From Halalkalibacter oceani (lineage in GTDB: Bacteria; Bacillota; Bacilli; Bacillales; Bacillaceae_D): a DNA stretch of 64,000 nt. The stretch lies in NCBI RefSeq assembly GCF_040544555.1, contig NZ_JBEPKD010000003.1:62001-126000 (forward strand), written 5' to 3'. Position 1 is the first letter of the stretch; each line of letters opens with the position of its first letter. Below the pieces are notes generated by a model. It made no database searches, had not been told where the DNA came from, and saw nothing but the letters and a program-made list of their open reading frames with translations. Both the position numbers and the translations under genes were made by a program. Positions 60,692-64,000 of this stretch are shown piece by piece.

Positions 60692-61543
60692 CTAAGCTTT
60701 TGTCATCGAAATGGCAATCGTACCCGGGCCGACATGTGCGCCAATCACTGCCCCGATCACAGTCGTAACCGTTGATTCAACCTGAAACTCCTGCTTCAGC
60801 TTTTCTTCCATCTCGTTCGCGAGCGACGGATTGATCGCATGAGAAATCCCGAGATGAACCGGAGCTGAGCCGTACTTGTCTTTCAATAGTTCAATTAGCC
60901 GGCTTACTGCTTTCTTTTGGCCCCGCGCCTTCTCAGACGAATAGACCTCCCCTTCAGCAGTCAGCGAGAGAATCGGTTTGATTTTCAGCATCGAGCCAAG
61001 CAGAGCTGACGCCTTGCCGATCCGACCGTTCTTTTGCAAATAGTCCAACGTATCAACAAGAAACAAGACGGTTGTATCTTCGAGCAGCTGCTCGAGCCTC
61101 GCCAAACATTCTTCCTTCGTTTTCCCCGCCTTGACCATCTTTGCTATTTCGACGACGATAATGCCAATCGCGTAAGACGCTTTCTTCGAATCAACAACGG
61201 TGATCGCCTGCTCTGCTTCCATTGACTGCGCCGCGATCGTTGCCGCCTGGTACGTTCCGCTAAGCTTTGAGGATAAGTGGATCGACAAAATGTCGGTATT
61301 GTCCTCAAGCAAAGAACGGTACACTTCCTCAAATTGATAAGGAGTCGGCTGGGACGTGGAAGGAATAACCTGCAGCTGTCCGACCTTGTTATAAAACTGT
61401 TCCGCTGATAGATCGACGCCATCCTGATACGTTTCCTCTTCGGAAAAAATAACATTTAACGGAACGACCGTAATGTTGAGCTCTTCAGCGAGCTCTTGCG
61501 GAATATCCGCCGTACTATCTGTCACAATCGTTACTTTTGCCAT
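60692..61543 (-). CDS. DegV family (FakB-like) fatty-acid binding protein
   Basis: The 283-aa protein shows VTIVTDSTADIPQELAEELN, VIPSTSQPTPYQFEEVYRSL, ILSIHLSSKLSGTYQAATIA and the C-terminal TTVIGAVIGAHVGPGTIAIS, the DegV fold that holds a fatty acid. FakB proteins present fatty acids to the kinase FakA, and the FakA-like yloV is the direct neighbour upstream. In B. subtilis the sdaAB-sdaAA genes occupy this place. ATG 61543 with GGAGGAAAAAGG is used. Confidence 0.93.
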   Translation of the reverse strand: MAKVTIVTDSTADIPQELAEELNITVVPLNVIFSEEETYQDGVDLSAEQFYNKVGQLQVIPSTSQPTPYQFEEVYRSLLEDNTDILSIHLSSKLSGTYQAATIAAQSMEAEQAITVVDSKKASYAIGIIVVEIAKMVKAGKTKEECLARLEQLLEDTTVLFLVDTLDYLQKNGRIGKASALLGSMLKIKPILSLTAEGEVYSSEKARGQKKAVSRLIELLKDKYGSAPVHLGISHAINPSLANEMEEKLKQEFQVESTVTTVIGAVIGAHVGPGTIAISMTKA

Positions 61544-61560
61544 CCTTTTTCCTCCTCCTT

Positions 61561-63237
61561 TCACTCTACTGAGACAATATAGGAGTATAGCGGCTGGTCG
61601 CCGACATGGGCATCAACTTCGAGCTCCGGATAAAGCTCCTCCAAATAAGCAACAAGCTCCTCCGTTTGTGCCGAAGTAGCGTCTTCTCCCTGAAGCAGCG
61701 TGACGATCTCACTTTCGTCTGTAATCATTTTCGTCAAAAGCTCCTTCGTGACGTCAAGCATGTCCGCGCCGGAGCTGACAATTTTCTTCTCGATGATTCC
61801 CATAAAATCATCCTTTTTGATTGTGACGCCGTCAATCGCTGTATCGCGGACGGCAAAGGTCACTTGTCCCGACGTGACAACGGACATCGCTTCCTCCATA
61901 TTCGCCGCGTTTTCTTTTAGCCCTTGGGCCGGGTTAAAGGCAAGCAACGCCGACAGCCCTTGCGGAACCGTCTTGGAAGCGACGACGACCGCATTGACAG
62001 TAGCGACTTCAGCAGCCTGTTCAGCAGCCATCACGATGTTTCCATTGTTCGGCAGGATGATAACGTTTTCGGCATGAACCTCTTCAATCGCCTTTACAAT
62101 ATCCTCCGTGCTCGGATTCATTGTTTGTCCACCGGAAATGACGACGCCGGCTCCAAGCCCTTTGAATAATTTCGCCACTCCTTCGCCCATCGATACGGTG
62201 ACGATGCCGAATTCACTTTTTTCCCGTTGCGGCTCGGGCTCCGTTCCATATACAGCCTTTGTTTCATCAAGCAGATGGGTGTGCTGCTCACGCATATTTT
62301 CAATCTTAATATTGATCAGTTCCCCGAAGCGCTGCGCTTTTGTTACTACTTCCCTAGGCTGCTCAGCATGAATATGGACCTTCAGCAAATTTTCGTCTGA
62401 GACGACGAGCAGGGAATCTCCGAGCATGCTTAGCTCCTGGCGAAAGGCACCCTCATCAAATGGCGAGCCGGACAGCTTTTCCTCGTCAAAGCGAACCATC
62501 ACCTCGGTACAGAAGCCAAATTCAATATCCTCAGTGGCGATATGGCTTTGCGCATGATGATGCTCGACCTTGACCAAATCCTCCATCGAAGGCGCTTCGA
62601 TTATTTCATCTGAGAGCTTCTCTCCCGTCAGCACGGCGAGAAAGCCTTCATAAATATAAACGAGTCCTTGTCCGCCCGAGTCAACGACTCCGACCTCTTT
62701 TAACACCGGGAGCAGGTCTGGTGTCCGTTGAAGCGACGCTTTCGCTTCCTTTACCGTTTCGGAGGCGACTTCCACTAGCGTCGAATCTTTGTGCGCGACT
62801 TTCTTCGCCTGCCTCGCCGCATCCTTCGCCACGGTCAAAATGGTCCCTTCAACAGGCTTCATCACCGCTTTATAAGCTGTCTCCACTCCGTTTTCCAACG
62901 CTTTTGCAAAATCGATTGCTGTAATCTGCTTCTTCCCTTCTATTTGTTTGGAGAAGCCACGGAAGAGCTGGGATAAAATCACGCCGGAATTTCCTCTTGC
63001 TCCCATCAGCAGTCCCTTTGCAAAAGCAGCAGCTACCTTGCTCGCGTCTTCCTGAACATGCTGCTTCACTTCCTTCACTCCTGATGTAATCGAGAGGTTC
63101 ATATTAGTTCCTGTGTCCCCGTCAGGTACCGGAAACACGTTTAATGAGTCAACGACCTTTACATGCCTTGACAGATTGGATGCTCCCTCAATAAACATTT
63201 GAGCGAGCATCTTTCCTTCTAATTGTGTTATTGCCAC
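61561..63237 (-). CDS. fakA: Fatty acid kinase FakA-like protein (YloV), DAK2 domain
   Basis: The 558-aa protein has an N-terminal DhaL/DAK2 kinase domain with SLNVFPVPDGDTGTNMNLSI (Asp residues that bind Mg-ATP) and LLMGARGNSGVILSQLFRGF. A middle domain and a C-terminal DegV-like domain (VTVSMGEGVAKLFKGLGAGV, IILPNNGNIVMAAEQAAEVA) follow. FakA phosphorylates fatty acids bound to FakB for entry to phospholipid synthesis. Its neighbours (a DegV gene, then plsX, fabD, fabG, acpP) support this. It is 22 nt after yloU. Confidence 0.93.
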   Translation of the reverse strand: MAITQLEGKMLAQMFIEGASNLSRHVKVVDSLNVFPVPDGDTGTNMNLSITSGVKEVKQHVQEDASKVAAAFAKGLLMGARGNSGVILSQLFRGFSKQIEGKKQITAIDFAKALENGVETAYKAVMKPVEGTILTVAKDAARQAKKVAHKDSTLVEVASETVKEAKASLQRTPDLLPVLKEVGVVDSGGQGLVYIYEGFLAVLTGEKLSDEIIEAPSMEDLVKVEHHHAQSHIATEDIEFGFCTEVMVRFDEEKLSGSPFDEGAFRQELSMLGDSLLVVSDENLLKVHIHAEQPREVVTKAQRFGELINIKIENMREQHTHLLDETKAVYGTEPEPQREKSEFGIVTVSMGEGVAKLFKGLGAGVVISGGQTMNPSTEDIVKAIEEVHAENVIILPNNGNIVMAAEQAAEVATVNAVVVASKTVPQGLSALLAFNPAQGLKENAANMEEAMSVVTSGQVTFAVRDTAIDGVTIKKDDFMGIIEKKIVSSGADMLDVTKELLTKMITDESEIVTLLQGEDATSAQTEELVAYLEELYPELEVDAHVGDQPLYSYIVSVE

Positions 63238-63259
63238 GAATAGTTCCTCCTCACTGCCA

Positions 63260-63622
63260 CTACGGATTCGTGACGCGGACTCCTTGAACGAAGATGTTCA
63301 CGGAATCAACATCAAGCCCTAACATTTGTTCTAACTGGTACTTCACTTTTGTTTGAACGTTATAAGCCACTTCAGAAATTTTCGTCCCATAGCTTACGAT
63401 AATGTACATATCGATATGAATCTCGTCGTCTTCTTCCCGAATCACGACACCACGACGAAAGTTTTCCTTCCCTAATAAATCTGTAATGCCATCTTTAATT
63501 TGTTTTTGTGAAGCCATTCCAATAATACCATAGCAGTCAATTGCCGCTCCGCCTGCAATCGTGGCAACGACGTCTCGTGAAACATCGACAAGACCAAGCT
63601 GGGTTCTCATTTCAATTGCCAT
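63260..63622 (-). CDS. yloU: Asp23/Gls24 family protein YloU
   Basis: The 120-aa protein (VATIAGGAAIDCYGIIGMAS, DEIHIDMYIIVSYGTKISEV, VNIFVQGVRVTNP) is a short Asp23/Gls24 domain as found before yloV throughout Firmicutes; in Staphylococcus a paralogue lies at the membrane and responds to alkaline stress. ATG 63622 with GGAGGAATTGAA is preferred over an upstream in-frame ATG at 63667. It is the first gene of yloU-yloV-degV. Confidence 0.93.
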   Translation of the reverse strand: MAIEMRTQLGLVDVSRDVVATIAGGAAIDCYGIIGMASQKQIKDGITDLLGKENFRRGVVIREEDDEIHIDMYIIVSYGTKISEVAYNVQTKVKYQLEQMLGLDVDSVNIFVQGVRVTNP

Positions 63623-63670
63623 TTCAATTCCTCCTTCAATAGCACAAACTGCATGCGTTATCGCCATTTT

Positions 63671-63679
63671 ACTATAACA
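63671..63679 (-). promoter_or_regulatory. Extended -10 promoter of yloU
   Basis: TGTTATAGT (63679-63671) is an extended -10 element; no good -35 is found at 17 nt. RNA would start near 63664, ruling out the upstream start codon at 63667. Confidence 0.5.
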
Positions 63680-63753
63680 TATCTTAATTTAAAAGCGGTT
63701 TCCCATCATTCCACTGTCAAGCCAGTTTACTTGATAAACTTTCCTTAAGGCTC

Positions 63754-63782
63754 TTGCAATCTCCGGGGTGCTATGCTACTAT
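63754..63782 (+). promoter_or_regulatory. sigma-A promoter of rpmB
   Basis: TTGCAA (63754-63759), a 17-nt spacer and TACTAT (63777-63782) form a good promoter facing right. It diverges from the yloU promoter in the 220-nt gap. Confidence 0.65.
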
Positions 63783-63842
63783 ATCTAAGTATGATTTCGA
63801 GAGTGGATCGTATTGGACTGTCGGATAAGGAGGTGCATCGAA

Positions 63843-64000
63843 TTGGCACGTAAATGTTACATTACAGGTAAACAAGCTCGCAGCGGCAACAAGCGTTCAC
63901 ACGCACTGAATAAAACAAAACGCCGTTGGGGTGCTAACGTTCAAAAAGTACGCATTTTAGTTGACGGAAAGCCAAAGCGTGTTTATGTATCTACACGCGC
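63843..64000 (+). CDS. rpmB: 50S ribosomal protein L28 (partial, 3' end outside window)
   Basis: The start TTG 63843 follows AAGGAGGTGCATCGAA. The visible 52 codons read ARKCYITGKQARSGNKRSHA, WGANVQKVRILVDGKPKRVY, matching L28; about 10 residues are cut off by the window edge. CxxxGK with no second Cys pair indicates the zinc-independent form. It is divergent from yloU as in B. subtilis. Confidence 0.95.
   Translation, partial: MARKCYITGKQARSGNKRSHALNKTKRRWGANVQKVRILVDGKPKRVYVSTR

Noticed and set aside
1..64000. CRISPR arrays, tRNA/rRNA genes, transposons, prophage
   Set aside because: No regularly spaced repeats, no tRNA cloverleaf, no rRNA and no transposase or phage-like protein was found on either strand.

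Overview
This window is a piece of chromosome from a low-to-mid GC, endospore-former-type Firmicute, most likely a Bacillaceae species. The gene order follows the Bacillus subtilis backbone from rpsB through the fla/che operon, codY-clpYQ-codV, topA-dprA, sucCD, rnhB-rbgA, trmD-rimM, ffh-ftsY-smc and acpP-fabGD-plsX-fapR-recG to yloVU/rpmB. CodY, FapR, SwrB, SwrD, FliY, YlxM, YlqD and UPF0435 all point the same way. The species cannot be named from the sequence alone. No rRNA, tRNA, insertion sequence, prophage or CRISPR array was seen. Almost every gene is on the minus strand. The two plus-strand genes are a small UPF0435 gene between smc and rnc, and rpmB at the right edge.

Reading in the direction of transcription (right to left): the fatty-acid/phospholipid region (yloU, fakA-like yloV, a DegV/FakB-like gene, recG, fapR, plsX, fabD, fabG, acpP) comes first. 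Next are rnc and the smc-ftsY and ylxM-ffh groups, followed by rpsP-khpA-ylqD-rimM-trmD-rplS and lepB-rbgA-rnhB. Then comes an orphan pair resembling the flagellar export switch (ylqG, FliK-like; ylqH, a free-standing FlhB C-domain). After a small unknown gene come sucCD, dprA, topA, trmFO, xerC, hslVU and codY.

A 667-bp gap with candidate promoters and a possible CodY box precedes the large flagellar/chemotaxis operon (flgB to swrB, about 26.8 kb). The operon builds the basal body, C-ring, type III export gate and hook, and encodes cheY, cheB, cheC, cheD and sigD. cheA and cheW, which normally lie between cheB and cheC in this operon, are missing. Three extra genes appear: a small membrane protein between cheD and sigD, and a FapA-type (DUF342) protein plus a small HPYKG-motif protein between sigD and swrB. 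The window starts inside rpsB, which has its own promoter.

The most interesting signals are at the RNA level. Two genes, swrD and recG, lack a Shine-Dalgarno sequence at normal distance. Each has a strong one 39-52 nt upstream, separated from the start codon by an intervening hairpin that would bring the two together if folded. Other points are a FapR operator overlapping the fapR promoter with almost no leader, a dispersed family of terminator-like palindromes, and the missing chemotaxis kinase and adaptor.
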